Assembly (NCBI RefSeq): GCF_900637555.1 | Contig: NZ_LR134378.1 | Coordinates: 2,118,001-2,182,000 of the forward strand | Origin: Lautropia mirabilis | GTDB lineage: Bacteria; Pseudomonadota; Gammaproteobacteria; Burkholderiales; Burkholderiaceae_E | Direction of reading: 5' to 3' | Length of the DNA: 64,000 nt | In this document: one piece after another, positions 1 to 7,930 of the stretch | Position numbering within the stretch: the first letter of the stretch is position 1 | Layout: each line of letters opens with the position of its first letter | Translations under genes and position numbers: made by a program | The notes under the pieces: generated by a model | What the model saw: only the letters and a program-made list of their open reading frames with translations | Databases searched by the model: none | Told to the model about the DNA's origin: nothing

Positions 1-473
1 CGCTGACCGTGCGCGAGAACCTGGCGTTCTATGGCGCGGCCTATGGCCTGCACGGCCGACAGCTCGCCGAGCGGATGCAGGCCATGCTGCAGCGCTTCGA
101 TCTGGATCCGGAGGCCGAAAGCGGTCTGCTGCCGGCCGGCTATCGCCAGCGTCTGGCCATGGCGGCAGGGCTCATCCATGCGCCCGACATCCTGTTCCTG
201 GACGAGCCCACCAGCGGCATCGACCCGCTGGCGCGGCGTGCATTCTGGCGCACCATCACGGCGCTGTCGGCACAGGGCGTGACGATCGTCATCACCACGC
301 ACTTCATGGAAGAGGCCGAATACTGTGATCGCATTGCCATCCAGGATGCGGGGCGGATGCTGGCGCTGGGCACGCCGCACGAGGTGCGCGAGCTGGCGGG
401 CGGGGCGGGCAGCGACATGAACGAGGCGTTCATCGCCATTGTCGAGCAGGGACGCCGGGAGGCTGTGACATGA
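1..473 (+). CDS. ABC transporter ATP-binding protein, C-terminal part (RbbA/YbhF-like)
   Basis: The 3' end of an ATPase gene that begins upstream of the window; the frame is open from base 3. It retains the signature region, written LPAGYRQRL instead of the usual LSGGQ, then Walker B with D-loop (ILFLDEPTSGID) and the switch histidine in TTHFMEEAEYC. The variant signature of the LPxGxRQRL kind is what I recall for the NBD of RbbA/YhiH and YbhF exporters, which work with two ABC-2 permeases, as here. The Walker A motif lies outside the window. Its stop is overlapped (ATGA) by a possible small ORF and followed by two permease genes. Likely role: powering export of a drug or lipophilic compound; the substrate cannot be told from the sequence. 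Confidence 0.9.
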   Translation, partial: LTVRENLAFYGAAYGLHGRQLAERMQAMLQRFDLDPEAESGLLPAGYRQRLAMAAGLIHAPDILFLDEPTSGIDPLARRAFWRTITALSAQGVTIVITTHFMEEAEYCDRIAIQDAGRMLALGTPHEVRELAGGAGSDMNEAFIAIVEQGRREAVT

Positions 474-619
474 CCAGGATCGCTATCGTGAATCTGTCAG
501 TCAGGCGAATGACATCCGGGCTGGGCGCCTGCCTGCGGGCAAGGAAGTGCACCATCCTGTTTGACACTCACCCTCAGTACCCTGTTGTTGGCCTGTGGAC
601 GCAGGAGAGCTGTTCATGA
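470..619 (+). CDS. Possible 49-residue small protein between ABC ATPase and permease
   Basis: An open frame starting at ATG 470, which overlaps the ATPase stop (ATGA), and ending with TGA 617–619, which overlaps the ATG of the permease (ATGA again). The peptide begins MTRIAIVNLSVRRM and contains two central cysteines and one near its end. No membrane segment, signal peptide or known domain is visible. The double start–stop overlap is what one expects of a translationally coupled gene in this operon, and it would explain the otherwise odd 142-base gap. There is no conservation evidence, so it may be chance. Confidence 0.3.
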   Translation: MTRIAIVNLSVRRMTSGLGACLRARKCTILFDTHPQYPVVGLWTQESCS

Positions 620-1752
620 GGGCGACGGGTTTCTGGCACCGGCTGTGGGCGCTTGTGAAGAAGGAGTTCCATCAGATGCTGCGCGACCGCAGCAACCTGC
701 TGGTGGGTCTGGCGCTGCCGGTGACGCTGATCCTGCTGTTCGGCTACGGCATGTCCTTCGACGTGAAGGACGTGCGGGTGGCGATGGTGCTGGAAGATGC
801 GTCGCCCCGCGTGCAGCAGGTGCTGGCCGGACTGCGTGGATCCACCTACATGGAGCCGCGCTGGGCGGGCAGCATGCCGCAGGCCGAGCAATGGCTGCGC
901 CGGCACGAGGTGGAGGCCATCCTGCGGGTGCCATCGGACTTTTCCGGGCGGCTGCAGACCGGCGACGCGAAGGTGCAGATGGTGGTCAATGGCAGTGAAT
1001 CCACGTCGGCCGCCACCATCGAGTCCTACGTGAATGGCGTGCTGGCGCTCTGGGCGCAGAAGGAGGTGGATCGGGCTGGCCCGGCCGGGCAGACTCTGGC
1101 GGCAGGCAGCGTGCAGGTGCAGCAGCGGCTTTGGTTCAACGAGGCCGGCGAGAGCACCTGGTTCCTGGTGCCGGGACTGCTGGTACTGGTGCTCACGCTG
1201 ATCGGGGCCTTTCTCACCTCGCTGCTCATTGCCCGTGAATGGGAGCGCGGCACGATGGAGTCGCTCTTCGTGACGCCGGTGCGGCCGCTGGAGATTGTGC
1301 TGGCCAAGCTGATTCCCTACGTGGGCGTGGGGCTGGTGGATCTGGCCATGTGCCTGCTGGCGGCGCATTTCCTTTTCGAGGTGCCGATGCGCGGCTCGCT
1401 GGGCATGATGGTGCTGGGGGGCACGCTGTACCTGGTGGTGTCGTTGCTGATGGGGCTCTTCATTTCGGGGCGCACGCGCAACCAGTTTCAGGCCAGTCAG
1501 GTGGCACTTCTGGGGAGCCTGCTGCCGTCGATGATGCTGTCGGGTTTCATCTTCGACCTGCGCAATGCACCGGCACTGGTTCAGGTCATCGGGCATCTGC
1601 TGCCGGCCACGCACTTCATGGGGCTGACCAAGAGCCTGTTCCTGATGGGCAACCACTGGCCGACCATCGTGCAGGACCTGGTCATTCTGCTGCTGTATGC
1701 GGTGCTGCTGCTGTGGGCCACGTTGCGCACGGTAAGAAAGCGGCTGGACTGA
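616..1752 (+). CDS. ABC-2 type transporter permease (YhhJ/YbhS-like)
   Basis: A 378-residue inner-membrane subunit of an ABC exporter. It has an N-terminal membrane helix near residues 25–47, a periplasmic domain of about 140 residues, then five or so hydrophobic helices in the C-terminal half. The block IAREWERGTMESLFVTPVRP is the characteristic cytoplasmic coupling helix region of ABC-2 permeases. I chose ATG 616 because AGGAG stands eight bases before it; a GTG at 595 would add seven residues without a ribosome binding site. It pairs with the second permease gene to form the membrane channel driven by the ATPase encoded upstream. Confidence 0.9.
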   Translation: MRATGFWHRLWALVKKEFHQMLRDRSNLLVGLALPVTLILLFGYGMSFDVKDVRVAMVLEDASPRVQQVLAGLRGSTYMEPRWAGSMPQAEQWLRRHEVEAILRVPSDFSGRLQTGDAKVQMVVNGSESTSAATIESYVNGVLALWAQKEVDRAGPAGQTLAAGSVQVQQRLWFNEAGESTWFLVPGLLVLVLTLIGAFLTSLLIAREWERGTMESLFVTPVRPLEIVLAKLIPYVGVGLVDLAMCLLAAHFLFEVPMRGSLGMMVLGGTLYLVVSLLMGLFISGRTRNQFQASQVALLGSLLPSMMLSGFIFDLRNAPALVQVIGHLLPATHFMGLTKSLFLMGNHWPTIVQDLVILLLYAVLLLWATLRTVRKRLD

Positions 1753-1839
1753 CAGGGCAGGGCGGTGGAGATCCGAACGCAGAGAGAGAAGCGGCAGGTG
1801 AAGGCGCGTGTTGTCGACCCTGCCCGGGAGGGTATCCGG

Positions 1840-3000
1840 ATGAGGCAGGATGAAATGCATGGGGCGTGGCTGGCCGGATGGCTGCTGGCAGTCCGGCAGG
1901 TGCTGGCGCTGATCCGCAAGGAGCTGGTGGCGCTCTTCAAGGAGCCGGCCAACCGCATCATCCTGTTCGTGCCGGCGCTGCTGCAGGCGCTGCTCTATGG
2001 CTACGTGGGTACCTACGACCTGCACGACACGCCCTATGCAGTGCTGGACCAGAGCCGCAGCGAGGCCTCGGCCCGGCTGCTGGCCCGCGTCGAGAGCAAC
2101 GGGCTTTTCCGGCAGGTGGCGACACTGGCTGATGCCCGGCAGATTGCCGACGTGATCGATGAGGGGCGCGCCATGTTCGTCGTGAGCATTCCGGCCGACT
2201 TTGCGCCCCGGCTCGCACAGGGACAGACCACGGCGGTGCAGCTCATTCTCGATGGCCGCAACTCGGTGACGGCGGGGCTGGCTTCGGGTTACGTGGGCAG
2301 CATCGTGGGCAGCTACAACCAGACGCTGCGGCAGGCGGCGGGGCTTTCCGGCACGGGCGGGGTGCAGATCGAGCGGCGTGCCTGGTTCAATCCGAACCTG
2401 GAGTCGCGCTGGTCCCTGATGCCGACGCTGATCGCCTCGCTGAGCCTGATACAGACGCTGCTGCTGGCGGCGCTGTCGGTGGCGCGCGAGCGCGAGCAGG
2501 GCACCTTCGACCAGTTGCTGGTGACACCGCTCACGCCGATGCAGATCCTGGTGGGCAAGGCGGTGCCGTCGGTGATGGTGGGGCTGATGCAGTCGACCAT
2601 CATCCTGCTGATCATCCGCTTCTGGTTCCAGATCCCGATGGCAGGGTCGATCGTGACGCTGTACCTGGGGCTCCTGGTGTTCACGGTGGCCGCCGTCGGC
2701 ATGGGGCTGTCGCTGTCGGCGCTGTCGCTGACCATGCAGCAGGCCATGCTCTACACCTTTCTGGTGGTCATGCCGCTGATGATGCTCTCGGGCATGCTCA
2801 CGCCGGTCCGCAACATGCCCGAGGTGCTGCAGGTGGCCACCCATGCCAATCCGCTGCGCTTCGGTGTGGCCATTGCGCGGGGCGTGTACCTGGAGGGGGC
2901 AACATTCGTCGACATCGTGCCGCACCTGATTCCGCTTGTCGTGATGATCGCGGTGACGCTGCCGCTGGCCGCCTGGCTGTTCCGCCATCGGCTGGGTTGA
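1840..3000 (+). CDS. ABC-2 type transporter permease, second subunit (YbhR-like)
   Basis: A 386-residue paralogue of the preceding permease with the same layout: one N-terminal helix (around residues 42–62), a large periplasmic domain, and a C-terminal bundle of hydrophobic helices. The coupling region reads VAREREQGTFDQLLVTPLTP. The start at ATG 1840 is preceded by GGGAGGG at seven bases; a GTG at 1765 in the same frame has no comparable site. With the ATPase and first permease it completes a heterodimeric exporter, the arrangement known from YbhFSR and from RbbA–YhhJ neighbourhoods. It ends 13 bases before the convergent nitronate monooxygenase-like gene. Confidence 0.9.
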   Translation: MRQDEMHGAWLAGWLLAVRQVLALIRKELVALFKEPANRIILFVPALLQALLYGYVGTYDLHDTPYAVLDQSRSEASARLLARVESNGLFRQVATLADARQIADVIDEGRAMFVVSIPADFAPRLAQGQTTAVQLILDGRNSVTAGLASGYVGSIVGSYNQTLRQAAGLSGTGGVQIERRAWFNPNLESRWSLMPTLIASLSLIQTLLLAALSVAREREQGTFDQLLVTPLTPMQILVGKAVPSVMVGLMQSTIILLIIRFWFQIPMAGSIVTLYLGLLVFTVAAVGMGLSLSALSLTMQQAMLYTFLVVMPLMMLSGMLTPVRNMPEVLQVATHANPLRFGVAIARGVYLEGATFVDIVPHLIPLVVMIAVTLPLAAWLFRHRLG

Positions 3001-3013
3001 ACCTGCTGACCGG

Positions 3014-4099
3014 TCAGGCGGTCCGCCACTCCCGGGCCAGTGTGGCCACCAGTTGCGCAGCGGGCATCTCGCGGATCATCGGCGCGCCCTGGCCGGCCCA
3101 GTGAGCGGCATAAGTGTGCTCACCCCGGCGGCTGGCCGCAGCATGGAGCTGCTTGGCGGCATCGTAGGCACGCGGGTAGGCGGCAGGCGGCGGTGCATCC
3201 GGCGCTTCGCCGTAGTCGATGAACGGGCTGACGATGCCACGGGCCGGGCGGCCCGAGAGCACACGGGTCAGCCGGGTATGGGCTGCGTCGGGGCTCCGGA
3301 GGCGTGCCCGGTAGGCTGCGTTGGCGGCGGATTCCGGACAGGCCACGAAGGCGGTGCCCAGCTGCGCGGCAGCGGCGCCCAGTTCCTGCATGGCGCGAAT
3401 GGCGTGGCCGTCCATGATGCCGCCGGCAGCGATGATGGGCAGCCGGGTGTTCAGGACCAGCTGCCTCACCAGCACGGCGGTGCTCAGGTGTTCGTCGGGC
3501 GGGAGCGGCATACCGGGCTCGGGATCGAAGCAGCCCCGGTGGCCGCCTGCCTCGATGCCTTGCGCGATGATGGCATCCAGTCCGGCGGCTTCGATCCGAC
3601 GGGCCTCATCCAGGTTGGTGGCACTGGCCAGCAGGCAGATGCCGGCTTTCTTCAGGGCCTGCAGCTGGTGGGGCGCCGGCAGCCCGAAATGAAAGCTCAC
3701 CACCGCCGGACGGGTTTCCAGCAGGACGTCCAGCATCTGATCGTCATCCATGAAGCTGGAATAGACCTCGACCAGCCGGGTGGGGGGTACCATGTCCAGA
3801 CGGGCATAGAGCGGTGCCAGATGGTGCAGCCAGGCCGCATCGCCAGCCGGATCGGGGGCAGGCGTCCGATGGCAGAAAACGTTGATGTTGAAGGGCCGGT
3901 CGGTGAGGGCACGGGTGGCCTCGATCATCCGGCGCGCGTCTTCGGGCGAGCTGGCGCCCGCGCCCAGACCGCCCAGTCCCCCCGCGTTGCTGACGGCAGC
4001 GGTCAGTTCCGGCGTGGCCACGCCAGCCATGGGGGCTTGCAGGATGGGCAGGGCCAGGCCCAGGCGTTCCATCAGGGCATGGGAGTGGTCGTTGCTCAT
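3014..4099 (-). CDS. Nitronate monooxygenase-like FMN oxidoreductase
   Basis: A 361-residue TIM-barrel flavoprotein of the 2-nitropropane dioxygenase/nitronate monooxygenase family. Visible family marks are the N-terminal PILQAPMAGVATPEL strand, the NINVFCH block, the AQGIEAGGHRG phosphate/FMN region near residue 180, and the IIAAGGIMDG and LGTAF(V)ACPES loops. Members oxidise alkyl nitronates with O2 using FMN; many relatives only reduce quinones with NAD(P)H, so the exact substrate is uncertain. The start at ATG 4099 is preceded by GGAG; an in-frame start at 4165 would add an unlikely N-terminus. It is convergent with the ABC permease and lies downstream of no obvious partner, so it is probably a single-gene unit. 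Confidence 0.85.
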   Translation of the reverse strand: MSNDHSHALMERLGLALPILQAPMAGVATPELTAAVSNAGGLGGLGAGASSPEDARRMIEATRALTDRPFNINVFCHRTPAPDPAGDAAWLHHLAPLYARLDMVPPTRLVEVYSSFMDDDQMLDVLLETRPAVVSFHFGLPAPHQLQALKKAGICLLASATNLDEARRIEAAGLDAIIAQGIEAGGHRGCFDPEPGMPLPPDEHLSTAVLVRQLVLNTRLPIIAAGGIMDGHAIRAMQELGAAAAQLGTAFVACPESAANAAYRARLRSPDAAHTRLTRVLSGRPARGIVSPFIDYGEAPDAPPPAAYPRAYDAAKQLHAAASRRGEHTYAAHWAGQGAPMIREMPAAQLVATLAREWRTA

Positions 4100-4191
4100 A
4101 AGTGTGTCTCCTGTGCTGCCGGGTTGCTGGCAGTCGTTGTTGGTTTCCCGGTAGCAGACCCGCATCGTGGATGGTGCCTGCTACCGCCGAA

Positions 4192-4221
4192 TACGCCTTT
4201 TACCGGCTACGCCTTTTACCG
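4192..4221. repeat. 14-base direct repeat at the end of the rhomboid gene
   Basis: The sequence TACGCCTTTTACCG occurs at 4192–4205 and 4208–4221, so the period is 16. The second copy contains the stop codon of the rhomboid gene. It may be a small local duplication; no function is suggested. Confidence 0.6.
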
Positions 4222-4785
4222 CCGGATGTAGCGATAGCCGATCCAGCCGCCCAGCAGGCCGCCCAGGTGGGCGAAGTGGGCCACATCCTGTTGCGTGCCG
4301 GTCAGGCCGAACCATAGTTCCAGTGCCGCGTAGATGGCCACGAAGACGCGGGCCGGCAGCGGGATGGGCGGGATGAGCAGCATGACCCGCTCGTGCGGGA
4401 AGACCAGGGCATAGGCCAGCAGGATGCCGAAGACGCCGGCCGAGGCGCCGATGATCGGGGCACCGTTGATGGACAGGATTTCGCCGACCAGCATCTGGGC
4501 GATGGCACCGAAGACGATGGCCGACAGATAGGTGATGGCGGTGCGGCGTGGCCCCCAGACCATCTCGATGCGCGAGCCGAACATCCAGACGGCGAACATG
4601 TTGAACAGCAGGTGGGTGAAGTCACCATGCAGCACGCTGTAGCTGAGGATCTGCCAGGGATGGGTCAGCAATATGGACAGGTCGGGCCAGAGCGCGAACC
4701 AGGCCATCATCTCGTAATAGAAGTTCTGCTGCAGCAGGTAGAAGATGGTGTTGATGAGCAGGACGGCGCGGACAAATGGGGGCAC
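4216..4785 (-). CDS. Rhomboid family intramembrane serine protease
   Basis: A 189-residue protein made almost entirely of membrane helices, about the size of the minimal six-helix rhomboid core. The catalytic serine motif GASAGVFG is present in the fourth helix region, preceded by an HxxxN-type helix (HLLFNMFAVWMFG) that supplies the oxyanion hole, and the catalytic histidine fits the HLGGLLGGWIGY helix at the C-terminus. Rhomboids cut single-pass membrane proteins within the bilayer. The C-terminal helix ends YRYIRR. There is no fused cytoplasmic or C-terminal domain. Its natural substrate cannot be read from the context; neighbours are unrelated. Confidence 0.9.
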   Translation of the reverse strand: MPPFVRAVLLINTIFYLLQQNFYYEMMAWFALWPDLSILLTHPWQILSYSVLHGDFTHLLFNMFAVWMFGSRIEMVWGPRRTAITYLSAIVFGAIAQMLVGEILSINGAPIIGASAGVFGILLAYALVFPHERVMLLIPPIPLPARVFVAIYAALELWFGLTGTQQDVAHFAHLGGLLGGWIGYRYIRR

Positions 4786-4946
4786 GGCAGGTCTCGATGG
4801 GAGGGCGATGGGCCGGCCAGCGGGTGGCCGGGGCCGGAATGGGAGTGAACCCGGGGTTCGGGTGATTATTGGGGACGAGGGCGCTCGTGTTCAAGCGGCC
4901 ATGCCGGGGCAAGACCAAGCCCCGGCTCGCTGATGTCCAGCGGGTC

Positions 4947-6908
4947 TCAGGCCTTGCCCAGCGACCCGCGGAACAGGTCTCGGGCATGGCCGGTGGAGGG
5001 CACTGGGCGGACCGGGGATGCGCCTTTTGGCGGTGTGCCAGCCCGAAGGGCTGCGGCAGGTCCGGGCGCGACGTGCGGGGATGCCTTGTCAGTGGCCGAG
5101 GCGCTCACGGCAGGCGGGGGGCTCCCCGACGCAGGGGAATGTCGGGATGCGATGCCCTTGTCGGCTGCGCTGGGCAAGGCCGGAGACGGCTGCCCTGCAG
5201 GGTGTTCCGGTTTTTCCGGGGCGCTGGTGCCGTGCGCACCTGCGACCTGGGAGGGCCTGGCCGTGGCACGTTCTGCCGCCTGCAGCCTGGCTTCCAGCCG
5301 GTTGCCGTCGAACGGATGGTCCGCCGGGGGTGCGTCGGCAAAGATCGGCGACAGGCGGGCCGCGTCGTCGGCATCGCGCTGGGCATGACGCTCAAGCTGC
5401 TGCAGCGCGGCCCGGCGTTGAGCCGTGCTGCGCAGGCCCACGCCACCCACCTCGTCGGCCAGGCTGACGCCGGTGTCCGGTGAGGGCAGTGCCGCCTTGG
5501 TGGCACCCGTCACGACGGCGCCGCCGGGGGCGGTGTGCAGGCCGTTGCCGATGCCATGCGCCATGTTGCTGCGCACTGGCTGACGTTCCCGTGGTGGCTG
5601 GGTGAGCAGGTCGCGGAAACTGATGGTCGACAGCACCGCCGACATCTGGTCCTGGGCGTAGGAGAAGGTCTGGATGATCCGGTCGGCGTCCGGTTCGGGC
5701 GGATGGATGTCGCCGGCATGGCGCACGGCCTCCAGCACCTGCCAGGGCGTGATGTTGCTCAGGTCGCGGCCGGGCATCCAGGCCGCCGGCTCGCTCTTGT
5801 CCACCCGCACGACGATGCCGTGGGCCACCAGGGCTTCCAGGATCCCGTCAATGGCATAGCCGGGCGTATGGAAGCGCCGGGCCAGCTCCTCGGTGCGCAG
5901 GGCCGCGTTGCCTTGCAGATAGCGCTCGCCCAGCGCCTGCATGATGGCCAGGGCCAGCTGGTCCTGGCTCTGTGCCGACAGGTGCGGCTCTTCGCCCGGG
6001 GGGGCCATCAAGCATTCGGTGTGCTGCATGTAGAAGCCCACGCTGGCGCCCACCAGCACGACGATCCAGCTCACGTACAGCCAGATCATGAAGATGATGA
6101 GGATGGCCAGGCTGGAATAGATGGCGGCGTACTGGGTGGAGCCGGCCACGAAGCGGGCAAAGGCCCAGCCGGCGCTCTGCCAGCAGATGCCGGCCACCAG
6201 CGCACTGGTGAGGGCCGGCAGCAGGCGCACCCGCGTGTTGGGCATGAACAGGTACAGGAACAGGAACAGCCCGATGACCAGCACGTAGGGCAGCAGCCGG
6301 CCGGCCAGCACCGCGAGGTGCCCGAAGGGCTCGACGCTGATGATCATCTGCACCAGATGGGACGAGGCCAGCGTGGCGTTGAGGCCCAGCGCCGACACCA
6401 CCAGGATGGGGCCCAGCAGCATGACGCACAGGTAGTAGCTGATGCGCTGCGAGAGCGGGCGCATCGTCTTCACGTGCCAGATGGTGTTGATGGAGCTTTC
6501 GATCTTGAGGATGGTGGACACGGCCGTGAACAGCAGCATCCCCAGACCCACCGACCCCAGCACGCCCACGTGCATGTTGTCGATGAAGCTCATGATGTTG
6601 GTGGTGATCTCGGCGCCCTTGGGGCCCAGCGGTTCCATGAAGCGCTGCAGCGCCGGCTCGATCTGGCCGTGCACGCCGAAGGCCTTGGACACCGAGAAGG
6701 TGAGCGCCAGCACGGGCACGATGGACAGCAACGTGGTGTAGACCAGGCTGGTGGCGCGCAGCATCAGCTGCCCGAAGGCCAGGTCGCGCACGACGGCCAG
6801 AAAGACGGCCAGGGCCTTGAGAAAGGCACCCGATATGCCGTGTCTCTCGGGGGCCTGCTGATAGAGGCGGTTCTGCAGGGCGGCAAGCAGACTGGCAGGA
6901 TTGTCCAT
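4947..6908 (-). CDS. YihY/virulence-factor BrkB family membrane protein with long disordered tail
   Basis: A 653-residue inner-membrane protein. Residues 1 to about 415 form the YihY/BrkB (formerly ribonuclease BN) domain with six or so membrane helices, including the family blocks SLVYTTLLSIVPVLALTFS and YSSLAILIIFMIWLYVSW. A winged-helix-like cytoplasmic part follows (ELARRFHTPGYAIDGILEAL). The last 200 residues are rich in Ala, Pro, Arg and Ser with no recognisable domain and look disordered. Family members usually have about 280–450 residues, so the tail is an unusual extension. Function in the family is unsettled. I placed the start at ATG 6908 because homology begins just after it, but no good ribosome binding site precedes it. 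Confidence 0.8.
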   Translation of the reverse strand: MDNPASLLAALQNRLYQQAPERHGISGAFLKALAVFLAVVRDLAFGQLMLRATSLVYTTLLSIVPVLALTFSVSKAFGVHGQIEPALQRFMEPLGPKGAEITTNIMSFIDNMHVGVLGSVGLGMLLFTAVSTILKIESSINTIWHVKTMRPLSQRISYYLCVMLLGPILVVSALGLNATLASSHLVQMIISVEPFGHLAVLAGRLLPYVLVIGLFLFLYLFMPNTRVRLLPALTSALVAGICWQSAGWAFARFVAGSTQYAAIYSSLAILIIFMIWLYVSWIVVLVGASVGFYMQHTECLMAPPGEEPHLSAQSQDQLALAIMQALGERYLQGNAALRTEELARRFHTPGYAIDGILEALVAHGIVVRVDKSEPAAWMPGRDLSNITPWQVLEAVRHAGDIHPPEPDADRIIQTFSYAQDQMSAVLSTISFRDLLTQPPRERQPVRSNMAHGIGNGLHTAPGGAVVTGATKAALPSPDTGVSLADEVGGVGLRSTAQRRAALQQLERHAQRDADDAARLSPIFADAPPADHPFDGNRLEARLQAAERATARPSQVAGAHGTSAPEKPEHPAGQPSPALPSAADKGIASRHSPASGSPPPAVSASATDKASPHVAPGPAAALRAGTPPKGASPVRPVPSTGHARDLFRGSLGKA

Positions 6909-7260
6909 CGCAAGAAATAAGGGCGGAACGGGCCGTGCGACCGAGGAGGCGCATGGCGCGGAGGGGGTGTTCCGCCGGGTTGTCCAGACCTTCTGAAGTC
7001 TACCGAAAGTGCTCGCGGATTGCCGTTGCGCCCATGACGGCCGGTATGGATGGCTGGTCCTGTCGGTGTGTAAATCCTGTTTCCATCTTGTGACGGATGC
7101 AGGATGCAACTCCGGACTTTGGGGAGGGTCTGATACAGACACGGCCCGCCCAGGATGGTAGGGTATCCGTTTCCGGCGCCAGCCGCGGGGGCTGAGGGGA
7201 GCCCCAGCGTGCGGGGCAGGTCCCGGCAGGGCGTCGGAAGCACAGGAATCGGAGGCGTCC
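6909..7260. other. Divergent intergenic region with a small palindrome
   Basis: A 352-base region between the divergent YihY and lipoprotein genes with no supported gene. It holds a 13-base palindrome, GTCTG-ATA-CAGAC at 7128–7140, that could be a regulator site, and must contain promoters for both directions, though no convincing -35/-10 pair is visible. Confidence 0.4.
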
Positions 7261-7716
7261 ATGCAGGAATCAGGCAAGCACATGCAGACAACGATGACCG
7301 GACGGGACAGGGAGCCGGCGCGCCGCCGGGTTCTGCAGGGCATGGCAGCCCTGGGAGGCGGGATGCTGCTGGCGGCCTGCGGTCACGATAGTGACGACGA
7401 CGGCTGGCGACGCGAGCGGATCATCCGGACCGATCAGCAGGCCGGCACCGAGACCCGGCTGGTGGTGGGGCAGGCGCTGGAGCTGAGGCTGGCCGTGGAC
7501 GAGAGCCTGCTCATCTATCGGCGGGGTCACAGCTCGCCCGAGATGCGCCGCGTCAGCGGCCCGGAACGGCGGACCATCGACGGCCGCGTCTATCAGGTCT
7601 GGGTGTTTGCTGCCGTCATTGGCGGGCATGCCACCATCCGCATGGAGTACGCTCAGAACGAGCAGGCGGTGCCGGCGCGCGTCGTCGAGTTTCCGGTGGA
7701 CGTGCACTTCAACTGA
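7261..7716 (+). CDS. Small predicted lipoprotein, unknown function
   Basis: A 151-residue exported protein. The N-terminus has an arginine triplet (RRRVLQG) followed by a hydrophobic stretch and a lipobox ending LLAAC, with Cys40 as the predicted lipidation site; the RRR suggests Tat or simply a positive n-region. The mature part has a beta-rich look; the end, VWVFAAVIGGHATIRMEY, vaguely resembles the chagasin-like (I42) inhibitor fold, but key loops are not recognisable, so this is only a hint. The ATG at 7261 has GGAGG five bases upstream. A second ATG in frame at 7282 has no better site. It is divergent from the YihY gene and stands alone. Confidence 0.75.
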   Translation: MQESGKHMQTTMTGRDREPARRRVLQGMAALGGGMLLAACGHDSDDDGWRRERIIRTDQQAGTETRLVVGQALELRLAVDESLLIYRRGHSSPEMRRVSGPERRTIDGRVYQVWVFAAVIGGHATIRMEYAQNEQAVPARVVEFPVDVHFN

Positions 7717-7930
7717 GCGTGTGCCGAGGGCATCGGCCGCGCTGGCCTGACGCCGACCCTGCCGCGAACGCGGGTTGTTGCGGGCATGCGACGGGTGGGC
7801 CTCCGTCGATCGAAAACAGGGGTGACAGCCGGTCACTTCACATCTTTTAGCTGACGTTAGCCGACGGATCGATCGGAATTCCCGCATAATTGACGGGCCA
7901 CATCCTTTCTGCTCGGCCCGGATACCCCCC

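Noticed and set aside
574-2988. An 804-codon open frame on the minus strand across both ABC permease genes
   Set aside because: It is the mirror of two clear membrane proteins in a GC-rich region; its product is rich in His, Gln and Arg with no domain or start signal.
7717-7930. A cation-responsive riboswitch before the Mrp operon
   Set aside because: The region has short near-palindromes (around GCTGACGTTAGC) and GATCGATC motifs but nothing I can match to a known sodium or lithium riboswitch.
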